A DNA stretch of 10,096 bases, taken from assembly GCA_023412695.1 (NCBI GenBank), contig JAEYNG010000486.1, positions 1 through 10,096 of the forward strand. Direction: 5' to 3'. This DNA is from Planctomycetota bacterium. Its GTDB lineage: Bacteria > Planctomycetota > Phycisphaerae > Phycisphaerales > UBA1924. A program made the translations under genes and the position numbers. The number at the start of each line of letters is the position of its first letter. Position 1 is the first letter of the stretch. Under the pieces are notes generated by a model. The model was given only the letters and a program-made list of their open reading frames with translations. It was not told the origin of the DNA and ran no database searches. Shown here piece by piece: positions 1 through 6,401 of this stretch.

Positions 1-33
1 GGCCTGCACCCGCTGAAATAGCGACCGCGGCGG

Positions 34-327
34 TCAGCGTCGCGGCGAGCGCGTGTACGTCTTCCGCTGAGGGATCGTCACCTCGAGCGGCGCGGGGTCG
101 AGCCTCACGACGCGCGTCGCGTGCCACCCGCGATCGGTCAGCTCCGCGTCATACGTGACGTTTGAGCCGTCCTTGAGCACGCGGAAACCTTCGCCCTGGA
201 TCTTCGAATAATGAACAAAGACGTCCTGTCCCTCAGGGCCCACGATGAATCCGAACCCCTTCTTCGGATCGAACCACTTGACGGCGCCTTGGACGTCGAT
301 GATCTGCTTCGGACTGCCTTCAGACAT
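34..327 (-). CDS. Cold-shock-domain (CspA-like) nucleic-acid-binding protein
   Basis: Predicted 97-residue protein with one cold-shock domain, a small OB-fold that binds single-stranded RNA or DNA and melts RNA structure in the cytoplasm. Both RNA-binding motifs are visible: KWFDPKKGFGFI at residues 17-28 (RNP1, with aromatic F19, F25, F27) and DVFVHYSKI at 35-43 (RNP2, with F37, H39, Y40). The domain covers about residues 12-76. A basic tail of about 20 residues, ending TYTRSPRR, makes it longer than the usual 65-75 residue CspA type; such a tail could add RNA contacts (inference). The ATG at 327 is chosen because homologues start just before the domain; an in-frame ATG at 390 would add 21 unrelated residues. 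No strong Shine-Dalgarno sequence precedes it. It lies downstream of pnp but beyond the pnp terminator, so it is probably its own transcription unit. Whether it is cold-induced cannot be told from sequence. Confidence 0.93.
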   Translation of the reverse strand: MSEGSPKQIIDVQGAVKWFDPKKGFGFIVGPEGQDVFVHYSKIQGEGFRVLKDGSNVTYDAELTDRGWHATRVVRLDPAPLEVTIPQRKTYTRSPRR

Positions 328-514
328 GTCGTAACCCGCTTGCCATCGCCGTGCGAGCGCGTTCGCTCCGCAACGGCCGTGTTGGCGCAACAGGGCGGGG
401 CGGCCTTCTGGCCCCAGACATCAGGAACACCATCGCGTGCACATCTGCAACACGTTGGGGCCGCCGCTCCAGCACCCACAACTGCACTGACACGAAACCT
501 CTGATTGACGATCC

Positions 515-532
515 CGCGGGGCCGTCCCCGCG
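515..532 (-). promoter_or_regulatory. GC-rich hairpin in the cold-shock gene leader
   Basis: CGCGGGG (515-521) and CCCCGCG (526-532) form a perfect 7-bp all-GC stem with a 4-nt loop. On the minus strand a run of six T lies just before the hairpin rather than after it, and on the plus strand it is followed by A residues, so it fits an intrinsic terminator in neither direction. Its position upstream of the cold-shock gene suggests a leader structure; the function is unknown. Confidence 0.35.
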
Positions 533-571
533 ACGTAAAAAATCACAAACCGGGCCTCAGACTACCAAAGG

Positions 572-587
572 TTTGCACTTCCGCAAA
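572..587. repeat. Operator-like inverted repeat TTTGC-N6-GCAAA
   Basis: TTTGC at 572-576 and GCAAA at 583-587 form a perfect 5-bp inverted repeat with a 6-nt spacer; flanking GG/CC bases extend it if one base is bulged. It lies between pnp and the cold-shock gene, close to the only (weak) promoter-like hexamers there. It could be a repressor site or chance; no regulator is identified. Confidence 0.2.
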
Positions 588-665
588 GACCTGTGCGAAA
601 AGATGTGCATAACTTCCGGCAGTCGGCGATCCGCCGATCCGGGCAGGCCCGCACCATCTCGCTCC

Positions 666-703
666 AAAAACAACGCAAGTCCATGGAGACCATGGACTTG
701 CGT
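666..703 (-). terminator. Rho-independent terminator of pnp
   Basis: A perfect 14-bp stem, ACGCAAGTCCATGG (673-686) and CCATGGACTTGCGT (690-703), has a 3-nt loop. On the minus strand it is followed at once by TGTTTTT. It starts 24 nt after the pnp stop codon, which is the right place and orientation to end the pnp transcript. There is no matching T run on the plus strand, so it should work in one direction only. Confidence 0.88.
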
Positions 704-727
704 GTGAACATTGCCTGTCTTGCCGGT

Positions 728-2881
728 TTACCCAGCTTGAACTGTCTCGGCCGCCATCGCCGCCTTACGGCTGAGCTTGATGCGGCCCTGGTCGTCCACC
801 AGGATCACCTTGACCTTGATCACGTCGCCGACCTTCACCACATCGGTCACGTTCTTGACGTAGCCCTCGGCGAGCTCGGAGATGTGGCACATTCCGTCGG
901 TTCCCGGCGCGAGCTCGACGAACGCACCGAAGTCCTTGGTCGAGACCACTTTGCCGGTGTAGATCGTGCCGACCTTGATCTCCTCGCACAGCGCCTCGAT
1001 CTCGGAGCGGGCAAGGTCGATCGCATCGCCGTTGGGCGCGGCGACGAAGACCGTGCCGTCGTCCTCGACGTCGATGGTGACGCCGTACTTGTCCTGCAGG
1101 CCGCGGATCGTCTTGCCGCCCGGCCCGATGAGCTTGCCGATCTTCTCGGGGTTGATGTGCAGTGTGACGAGGCGCGGCGCGAGCTTGCTGATCTCGCTGC
1201 GCGGCGCGGGGAGCGTGCGCTCCATGATCTCGATGATCTCGAGCCGGCCGCGGCGGGCCTGCTCGAAGATCCGCTCGATCTGCGAGACCACCAGTCCACG
1301 GGTCTTGAGGTCGAGCTGGATGCCCGTGATCCCCTCGCGTGTCCCGGCGACCTTGAAGTCCATGTCGCCGAAGAAGTCCTCCTCGCCGATGATGTCGGTG
1401 ACGAAAAGCTCATTGCCGTCATTGTCATCTGCGAAGCGGCCGACCGAGATGCCCGCGACCGTGCCCTTGATCGGCACGCCCGCGTCCATCAGGGCCAGGC
1501 ACCCGCCGCACACCGACGCCATCGACGAGCTGCCATTGGACTCGGTGATGTCGGACACCACGCGGATGGTGTACGGGAACTCCTCCGGCGAGGGGAGCAC
1601 GCCCAGCAGCGACCGCTCGGCCAGCGCGCCGTGGCCGATCTCGCGACGGCCCGGGCCGGTGATGCGCTTGGCCTCGCCCGTCGAGAACGGTGGGAAGTTG
1701 TAGTGAAGCGTGAACTTCTTGGAGTACTCGGGCAGCAGGCCGTCGATGATCTGCTCGTCCTTGCCCGTGCCCAGCGTCGCCGAGCAGAGCGACTGCGTCT
1801 CGCCGCGCTGGAAGAGCGATGAGCCGTGCGTGCGGGCGAACACGCCGACCTCGGAGATGATCTGCCGGAGCTGCGTCGGGCCGCGGCCGTCGGCGCGGGT
1901 CCCGCTCTCGACAATCAGGCGGCGCGTGATCTTCTCCTCGAGGCGCCGGAACGCCTCCTTGGCGAAGTTGCGGCGCTTCAGCGTGACGAGGTAATCGTCG
2001 TAGTTGCCGGTCCCGTTGAGCTTGAAGTGCTCGTCGAGCATCGCGGTGCGGATCGCGTCCACCCGCTCGGCCCGAGCCTGCTTGCCGTTGATCTTCCTCG
2101 CCTCGGTCAGCTCGCGCTCGACAAGGCCGCGGACCTGCTCGGCGACGTCCGCCGGCGGCAGGTTGAGATCGCCCATCCGCTTCTCTTTCCCGACCTTCTG
2201 CACAAGCTCGTCGATCAACGCGAGCGTCGGCTTGATGCCGTTCTCGATGCCGAACTCGATCGCGCCCAGCACGCCCTTCTCGTCGACCTCGGCCGCGCCG
2301 ACCTCGATCATGTTCACGCCGTCCTTGTGGCCGGCCAGCACCATGTCGAGATCCGAGTAGTCGAGCTGCGTGACGGTGGGGTTCAGCACGTACCGCAGGC
2401 CGTCGTCGGTCACGACGCGTCCGACGCGGATCGTCGCCGTCGGCCCCTCGAACGGCGCATCGCTGATCGCCAGCGCCGCCGACGCCGCCGTGCCCGCGAG
2501 CACGTCCGTGTCGTTCTCGCCGTCGTGCGACATCACCCAGACCTGCACCTGGATCTCGTCGATGAACCCGTCGGGGAACAGCGGGCGGATCGGGCGGTCG
2601 ATCATCCGCATCGTCAGGATTTCCTTCTCGTTCGGCGCGCCCTCGCGCTTGCGGAAACCGCCGGGGAACTTGCCCGCGGCCGATGCCTTCTCGCGGTAAT
2701 CGACCGTCAGCGGGAAGAAGTCCAGCCCCTCCCGCGGCTTGGCGCGCACCACCGTCGCCAGGACGGTGCTGCCGCCATAGGTCGCCATCACCGCCGCGTC
2801 GCACAGCTTCGCGATCTTCCCCGTCTCGAGGATAAGCGTGCGCCCGGCGATCTCCCGTTCAACTCGTACGTGTTGTGCCAT
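728..2881 (-). CDS. pnp: Polyribonucleotide nucleotidyltransferase (PNPase)
   Basis: Cytoplasmic 3'-to-5' exoribonuclease that phosphorolyses RNA to nucleoside diphosphates and can add tails in reverse; in many bacteria it is part of the degradosome. The 717 residues match the family length (E. coli about 711). Visible in order: the first RNase PH domain with YREKASAAGKFPGGF and RPIRPLFP; the alpha-helical linker; the second RNase PH domain with GRREIGHGALAER (411-423) and TESNGSSSMAS (446-456), which bind phosphate and RNA; and GDMDFKVAGT with D502 and D508 at the places of the E. coli metal-binding aspartates 486 and 492. A KH domain follows at about 571-633 with the loop IGPGGK (585-590), then an S1 domain at about 636-705. 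The ATG is preceded by GGAG with a 9-nt spacing. It lies downstream of rpsO, as in very many bacteria, and ends at a strong terminator. No frameshift or missing key residue was seen. Confidence 0.98.
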   Translation of the reverse strand: MAQHVRVEREIAGRTLILETGKIAKLCDAAVMATYGGSTVLATVVRAKPREGLDFFPLTVDYREKASAAGKFPGGFRKREGAPNEKEILTMRMIDRPIRPLFPDGFIDEIQVQVWVMSHDGENDTDVLAGTAASAALAISDAPFEGPTATIRVGRVVTDDGLRYVLNPTVTQLDYSDLDMVLAGHKDGVNMIEVGAAEVDEKGVLGAIEFGIENGIKPTLALIDELVQKVGKEKRMGDLNLPPADVAEQVRGLVERELTEARKINGKQARAERVDAIRTAMLDEHFKLNGTGNYDDYLVTLKRRNFAKEAFRRLEEKITRRLIVESGTRADGRGPTQLRQIISEVGVFARTHGSSLFQRGETQSLCSATLGTGKDEQIIDGLLPEYSKKFTLHYNFPPFSTGEAKRITGPGRREIGHGALAERSLLGVLPSPEEFPYTIRVVSDITESNGSSSMASVCGGCLALMDAGVPIKGTVAGISVGRFADDNDGNELFVTDIIGEEDFFGDMDFKVAGTREGITGIQLDLKTRGLVVSQIERIFEQARRGRLEIIEIMERTLPAPRSEISKLAPRLVTLHINPEKIGKLIGPGGKTIRGLQDKYGVTIDVEDDGTVFVAAPNGDAIDLARSEIEALCEEIKVGTIYTGKVVSTKDFGAFVELAPGTDGMCHISELAEGYVKNVTDVVKVGDVIKVKVILVDDQGRIKLSRKAAMAAETVQAG

Positions 2882-3148
2882 GTCTTCTGTCTCCAGCTGC
2901 GGCTACGCCTGGAGTCCGCGCGCGGGCAGCCCGAACGGAGCTTTGGTCGCGGACCTTCGGCTTGTCCCGCCGGCCAGCCGCCTGTTGCGGAGGCAGAAGG
3001 CATGAAGCAGTCCGCGACTGCCCCGTGCCCACTGCCACCCAGGCCGCGGCCGGCTCCCCTCCCCCTTGCCCTTCGCAATCGCTGTTCGCAGACGCCCCGG
3101 GCCTCGAAGGGCCCTCGACCCGTGATGCGCCTGGCCCAATCGGGCCCG
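2882..3148 (-). other. Leader/intergenic region between rpsO terminator and pnp
   Basis: About 270 nt lie between the rpsO terminator and the pnp start without a credible gene. On the pnp-sense strand it is strongly GC-rich, almost lacks TA steps, and shows no recognisable sigma70 -10 element. It contains a G-run-rich stretch (3021-3071) and a hairpin over the pnp Shine-Dalgarno sequence (2891-2914). In E. coli the equivalent rpsO-pnp spacer carries a terminator, a pnp promoter and an RNase III-cleaved hairpin used for PNPase autocontrol; a similar arrangement here is inference. Confidence 0.5.
2891..2914 (-). promoter_or_regulatory. Hairpin that includes the pnp Shine-Dalgarno sequence
   Basis: On the minus strand CTCCAG (2914-2909) pairs perfectly with CTGGAG (2896-2891). 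An inner GCG/CGC pair with a TAGC loop extends the stem past a 2-nt bulge. The 3' arm contains the GGAG that serves as the pnp ribosome binding site, 9 nt before the ATG. Folding would hide the binding site, so this is a candidate translational control element; PNPase is known to repress its own synthesis in enterobacteria, but through a different structure. Confidence 0.4.
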
Positions 3149-3183
3149 AAAAGACAAGCCCCCCGCTTTCGCGAGGGGCTTGT
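3149..3183 (-). terminator. Rho-independent terminator after rpsO
   Basis: On the minus strand ACAAGCCCCTCGC, a GAAA loop and GCGGGGGGCTTGT form a 13-bp stem with a single T-G wobble, capped by a GNRA-type tetraloop and followed by CTTTT. The stem begins 8 nt after the rpsO stop codon. The T tract is short (four), so some read-through into pnp is plausible. There is no T run on the plus strand. Confidence 0.85.
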
Positions 3184-3191
3184 TGAGTCGG

Positions 3192-3458
3192 TTACTTGCG
3201 CAGGCCGAGGCGGCCGATCAGGGCGGTGTACCCGTCCTTGTCCGTCCTCGCCAGATACTTCAGCAGACGGTTCCGCCGGGCAACCTTCAGCGTCAGCCCG
3301 CGACGCGAGCTGTTGTCCTTGCGGTGCATCTGCAGGTGCTGCGAAAGAAAGTTGATGTCATTGGTCAGCAGCGCGATCTGGACCTCGGGAGAGCCCGAGT
3401 CCTTGTCGTGCCGGCGATTGTTCTGGACCGTCTGCGTACGGAACTGCGTCTCGTTCAT
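3192..3458 (-). CDS. rpsO: 30S ribosomal protein S15
   Basis: Primary binder of 16S rRNA in the central domain of the small subunit, also contacting 23S rRNA in an intersubunit bridge. The 88-residue product has the normal family length (88-89). Diagnostic stretches are DSGSPEVQIALLT at 20-32, a conserved HLQMHRKDNSSRRG at 41-54 that corresponds to the usual H...KDHHSRRG rRNA-contact segment (with N49-S50 in place of the common HH), and the end YTALIGRLGLRK at 77-88. The ATG at 3458 is chosen because the family starts here; a longer in-frame extension to 3551 has no resemblance to S15. AGGG lies 5 nt before the ATG. The gene has its own promoter-like sequence upstream and its own terminator, with pnp next in the same direction, the widely conserved rpsO-pnp order. 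In E. coli and others S15 represses its own translation; no such element was identified here. Confidence 0.98.
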   Translation of the reverse strand: MNETQFRTQTVQNNRRHDKDSGSPEVQIALLTNDINFLSQHLQMHRKDNSSRRGLTLKVARRNRLLKYLARTDKDGYTALIGRLGLRK

Positions 3459-3502
3459 TGCTGCCCTAGCCTTCAAATCCGTTGGGGTTGCGTCAGACGC
3501 AG

Positions 3503-3532
3503 AGGATAGGCGGCACGCCCTGCCCGCTTCAA
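3503..3532 (-). promoter_or_regulatory. Candidate sigma70-type promoter of rpsO
   Basis: On the minus strand TTGAAG (3532-3527) is separated by 18 nt from TATCCT (3508-3503); each hexamer matches four of six consensus bases. Transcription would start about 40 nt before the rpsO ATG. A short palindrome, TGCGTCAGACGCA (3489-3501), sits right at the predicted start point. The site lies just downstream of the PhoX-like gene, so rpsO need not rely on its transcription. Confidence 0.5.
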
Positions 3533-3583
3533 GGCCCGTTGCTCTGCGCACCCACCTTCATTTACCCGATCAAATTCCAAATA

Positions 3584-4993
3584 TTATCGCCAACCGCCGT
3601 GGATGGCCAGCGTGATCCCCGGATTCTGGATGTTCACGAACATCGTCGTTCCATCCGGCGAGAAGCATGACCCGGCGAACTCCGACTTGTTCAGCGCGTT
3701 CCGTGCAAACGTCGAAACCCGCCCGTCCGGCTCGACCATGACCAACCGTTGCTGTTCAAGCCCGCTGTCCTCGCACACCACCAGCCCGCCCCACGGCGTC
3801 ACCGACAGGTTGTCCGCGTTCGCCACCGCCTTGGAATCCTGCGGCTCGACAAACAGCTCGAGCAGCCCGCCGTCCTCACGTTCCTTTGGCGTCCCCTCAT
3901 ACGGGCTCGGCAGATAGCGCCACAACTGCCCCAAGCGCTGCTTACCGCCGTTCGTGCACGCAAAATAGACCCGCGCCGTCCGTCGCGGCGAGTCCTCCCT
4001 CGCGCCGGGCCCGAGCCCGAACCACATTCCCTCACCGCGCGCAAAGCACGCCGCGCCGCGCTTCCGGCCCCGATACCGAAGATCATCGACCCGCCCGTCG
4101 ACATCTTCGAGATCCACCCACTCCGTGTGCAGCAACGCCCCGACAGCCACCGGCTCATCGTCATCCCAGTTGCGTGTAGACCGCCCCTTCTGCCCCTTGA
4201 TCGCCAGCGCCTGCAACCTGCCGCCCTTGTGCAGGTCCGCACGGTCCGCCGGCACATACCGGTACAACAACCCATCCGCGCGATCCTCGGTCAGGTACAC
4301 CACCCCTGTCGCCGGATCGACGCACACCGCCTCGTGGTTGAACCGCCCCATCCCGCGGATCGGCCGCGGCCGCATCGTCAGCCCATCGCGCAGCGGCTCG
4401 CACTCAAACACGTACCCGTGGTCCTGCTCGAAACCGTCCCCCCTGGAGTCAAAGCACTCCTCGCATGTCAGCCATGTGTTCCACGGCGTCGCGCCCCCGG
4501 CACAGTTCCGCACCGTCCCCGCAAGCGTCAGACTGCGGCGGAGCACCTCACGGCTCTTCGTGTCGTACACGATCGTGCTGCACCCGCCCCGCGCCCGCGG
4601 CCCGGCGTCATACAGCGCATCCGCAGCGACAAGCCCGATCCGCTCATCCTTTCGGCCAAACGGGCCGAGCGGTCCGTGCGCCGGAATCTCGACCTCGTGG
4701 TTCACAACGAGCGCCGTCAGCCCGTCGGGCCGCAGAAACGCCGCCATCGCGTCCTGCTTGCCCGGCACGATGAACCCGTCGTCCATCTCCTCGCCGTACC
4801 GCGCGAGCACCTGATAGGAGAATCCCGCAGGCAGGTCGATTAGCCCCGCCGCATCCTTCACCAGCGGTCCGAATCGCCCGCCCTCGATCTCGCGCGCTGC
4901 ACCGGGCAGCACACCGCCGAGGCCGTTCCGGAGCGCAACAAACCCTGAACCAAACGCCGCGGCCCGCGCGAGAAAGTGTCGCCGATCGATCAT
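3584..4993 (-). CDS. PhoX/DUF839 family protein, Tat-exported, putative alkaline phosphatase
   Basis: 469-residue protein of the PF05787 (PhoX, DUF839) family. Characterised members such as Pseudomonas PhoX are secreted, iron- and calcium-dependent phosphatases that free phosphate from organic esters. The N-terminus MIDRRHFLARAAAFGSG carries a twin-arginine motif (R4-R5-x-F-L) and a short hydrophobic segment, so export by the Tat system is likely. Family signatures in order: VVNHE (96-100), RNCAGGATPWNTWLTCEE (162-179) whose C164 corresponds to the metal-site cysteine of PhoX, GRFNHEA (216-222), WGGLVVCED (401-409), and near the C-terminus EFAGSCFSPDGTTMFVNIQ (438-456). The fold is probably a beta-propeller. 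The ATG at 4993 is chosen because it places the Tat motif at the start and has AGAGG 6 nt upstream; a frame open to 5428 has no family resemblance. Many family members are untested, so phosphatase activity is inferred. It is divergent from the aminotransferase gene. Confidence 0.88.
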   Translation of the reverse strand: MIDRRHFLARAAAFGSGFVALRNGLGGVLPGAAREIEGGRFGPLVKDAAGLIDLPAGFSYQVLARYGEEMDDGFIVPGKQDAMAAFLRPDGLTALVVNHEVEIPAHGPLGPFGRKDERIGLVAADALYDAGPRARGGCSTIVYDTKSREVLRRSLTLAGTVRNCAGGATPWNTWLTCEECFDSRGDGFEQDHGYVFECEPLRDGLTMRPRPIRGMGRFNHEAVCVDPATGVVYLTEDRADGLLYRYVPADRADLHKGGRLQALAIKGQKGRSTRNWDDDEPVAVGALLHTEWVDLEDVDGRVDDLRYRGRKRGAACFARGEGMWFGLGPGAREDSPRRTARVYFACTNGGKQRLGQLWRYLPSPYEGTPKEREDGGLLELFVEPQDSKAVANADNLSVTPWGGLVVCEDSGLEQQRLVMVEPDGRVSTFARNALNKSEFAGSCFSPDGTTMFVNIQNPGITLAIHGGWR

Positions 4994-5024
4994 GGACGGC
5001 CTCTGATCCCCGGCCCGCCAGAGC

Positions 5025-5030
5025 ACTATA
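5025..5030 (-). promoter_or_regulatory. Candidate -10 element for the PhoX-like gene
   Basis: TATAGT on the minus strand matches five of six bases of the -10 consensus and ends 31 nt before the ATG at 4993, leaving a short leader with an AGAGG ribosome binding site. No good -35 hexamer is found 16-18 nt upstream, so this is tentative. The 133-nt divergent spacer (4994-5126) must also serve the aminotransferase gene. Confidence 0.3.
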
Positions 5031-5126
5031 CCGCGCATGCGCCCACGCCCGCATCGCAGGAATGCGAAGCCTCGGTCAAGCCCGGCTGATCTCCGCGGCG
5101 TCGCCGGCTGGCCGATATCCTCCGAC

Positions 5127-6377
5127 ATGAAACTCTCCCGGCGGGTCAGCGAGCTCAAACCGTCGTCAACCGTCGCGGTAATGAACCGCGCCAAGGACCT
5201 CGCCCGCCAGGGCGTCGATGTTCTCAGCTTCGCCGCGGGCGAGCCCGACTTCGATACGCCCGAGCGCATCAAGAAGGCCGCGATCGGCGCGCTCCTCGCC
5301 GGGCAGACCAAGTACATGCCGACGATGGGCGAGCCCGCCGTCCGCGCCGCGATTGCCGACAAGCTCACGCGTGAAAACAAGCTCCCCGGCGTCACGCCCG
5401 ACCACGTCGGCGTCTCCGCCGGCGGCAAGCACGCCCTTTACGTCATCTATCAGTGCCTCTTTGATCTGCCCGAACCCGGGATCGCGCCTGGCGAGATGAT
5501 CCTGCCGACGCCCGCGTGGGTGTCGTACGCGCCCCTCGCCGAGCTGGCCGGCGCGAAGATCGTCGAGGTCCCGACGACCGTCGAGTCTTCCTTCCGCATG
5601 AGCCCGGAGCAGCTCCGCGCCGCCATCACGCCACGCACGCGCGTGGTGATGCTCAACTCCCCATCAAACCCCTGCGGCACGATGTACAGCGAGTCCGAGC
5701 TCCGCGCCCTCGGCGCGGTCATCGCCGACGCCGCCCGCACCATCGCCCCGGACCTTGTCGTCATCTCCGACGAGATCTACGAGAAGATCGCCTACGGCGG
5801 CATCCCCCACTTCTCGATCGGCGCGATCCCCGAGATCGCCGAGCGCGTCATCACCGTCAACGGCCTTTCCAAGGCCTACGCGATGACGGGGTGGCGCATC
5901 GGCTACACGGCCGCGAGCGGCGCGTGGGGCCTGAAGTTCATGAAGGCCATGGCCACCCTGCAGGGGCAGATGACGACCAACATCACGTCCTTTGTTTACC
6001 CCGCGATCCCCGTCGCCCTCAACGACTGCGCGGCGGAGGTCGAGCAGATGCGTCAGGCCTTCGCCCGGCGCGCCGCGCTCATCTTCAAGCACAGCAAGTC
6101 CATCCCCGACCTCAAGGCCGCGGAACCCACCGGCGCGTTCTACCTCTTCCCCGATGTCTCCGCGCACTTCGGCAAAACCGGGCCCGACGGCCGCGCCATC
6201 CACTCCGCGCTCGACTTCTGCGAATCCCTCCTCGCCTCCCAGCGGGTCGCATGCGTCCCGGGCGAAGATTTCGGCGGCTGCGGAAAGAACCACATCCGCA
6301 TGAGCTTCGCCTGCTCGGAGAAGCAGATCGAGCAGGGCATGGCCCGCCTCGGCGAGTTTGTCGCCTCCCTGAAGTAA
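5127..6377 (+). CDS. Class I/II pyridoxal-phosphate aminotransferase (aspartate aminotransferase type)
   Basis: 416-residue cytoplasmic enzyme that moves an amino group between an amino acid and a 2-oxoacid through pyridoxal phosphate. It resembles the 1-beta aspartate aminotransferases (Thermus type) throughout. Visible features: N-terminal MKLSRRVSELKPSSTVAV, substrate loop AGEPDFDTP (37-45), KYMPTMGEPAVRAAIADK (62-79), GGKHALY (99-105), PTPAWVSY with W131 that stacks on the cofactor ring, NSPSNPCG with N181, SDEIYEKIAYGG with D215 and Y218, the Schiff-base lysine K249 in GLSKAYAMTGWRIGY with R257, and R391 in HIRMSF which binds the substrate carboxylate. The ATG is fixed by the family N-terminus; no Shine-Dalgarno sequence precedes it. 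A TATCCT hexamer ends 5 nt before the ATG. The dipeptidase gene follows after 24 nt, probably in one operon. Main substrate (aspartate, prephenate, other) cannot be decided from sequence. Confidence 0.94.
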   Translation: MKLSRRVSELKPSSTVAVMNRAKDLARQGVDVLSFAAGEPDFDTPERIKKAAIGALLAGQTKYMPTMGEPAVRAAIADKLTRENKLPGVTPDHVGVSAGGKHALYVIYQCLFDLPEPGIAPGEMILPTPAWVSYAPLAELAGAKIVEVPTTVESSFRMSPEQLRAAITPRTRVVMLNSPSNPCGTMYSESELRALGAVIADAARTIAPDLVVISDEIYEKIAYGGIPHFSIGAIPEIAERVITVNGLSKAYAMTGWRIGYTAASGAWGLKFMKAMATLQGQMTTNITSFVYPAIPVALNDCAAEVEQMRQAFARRAALIFKHSKSIPDLKAAEPTGAFYLFPDVSAHFGKTGPDGRAIHSALDFCESLLASQRVACVPGEDFGGCGKNHIRMSFACSEKQIEQGMARLGEFVASLK

Positions 6378-6401
6378 CCAACTTCCCTCGGCACGCCCAC
6401 C

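Larger units (their letters stand above)
328..663 (-). other. Gene-free region upstream of the cold-shock gene (probable promoter and leader)
   Basis: About 336 nt separate the cold-shock start codon from the pnp terminator, and no frame here looks like a real protein. Read on the minus strand it holds, in order, an inverted repeat at 572-587, a six-base T run, a GC-rich hairpin at 515-532, and further GC-rich stretches. The best sigma70-like pair I found on this strand is TTGCGG, 16 nt, then TAGTCT (upstream end near 590); each hexamer matches only three of six consensus bases, so it is not called as a promoter. If transcription starts near there, the gene has a structured leader of over 200 nt, as many cold-shock genes do (inference). 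Confidence 0.5.

Noticed and set aside
23..35. Small inverted repeat GACCG-CGG-CGGTC at the cold-shock gene stop codon, considered as terminator
   Set aside because: Only 5 bp of stem, it overlaps the stop codon and is followed by a poor T tract (TATTT) on the minus strand. The true terminator may lie beyond the window edge.
515..541. GC hairpin next to a run of six A, considered as an intrinsic terminator
   Set aside because: On the plus strand the hairpin is followed by A, not T; on the minus strand the T run comes before the hairpin. Polarity is wrong both ways.
328..663. Search for a small protein gene or tRNA between the cold-shock gene and pnp
   Set aside because: Short frames here lack ribosome binding sites and protein-like composition; no cloverleaf-like arrangement or T-arm consensus was seen.
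3133..3146. Second hairpin GGCCC-AATC-GGGCC after the rpsO terminator
   Set aside because: Five base pairs and no following T run; likely chance in GC-rich sequence.
593..3355. Two long plus-strand open frames (593-1822 and 1826-3355) opposite pnp
   Set aside because: Their products are rich in Arg, Asp, Leu and Ala without any domain, and they mirror the codons of pnp, which is unmistakable on the other strand. Long antisense frames are expected in GC-rich DNA.
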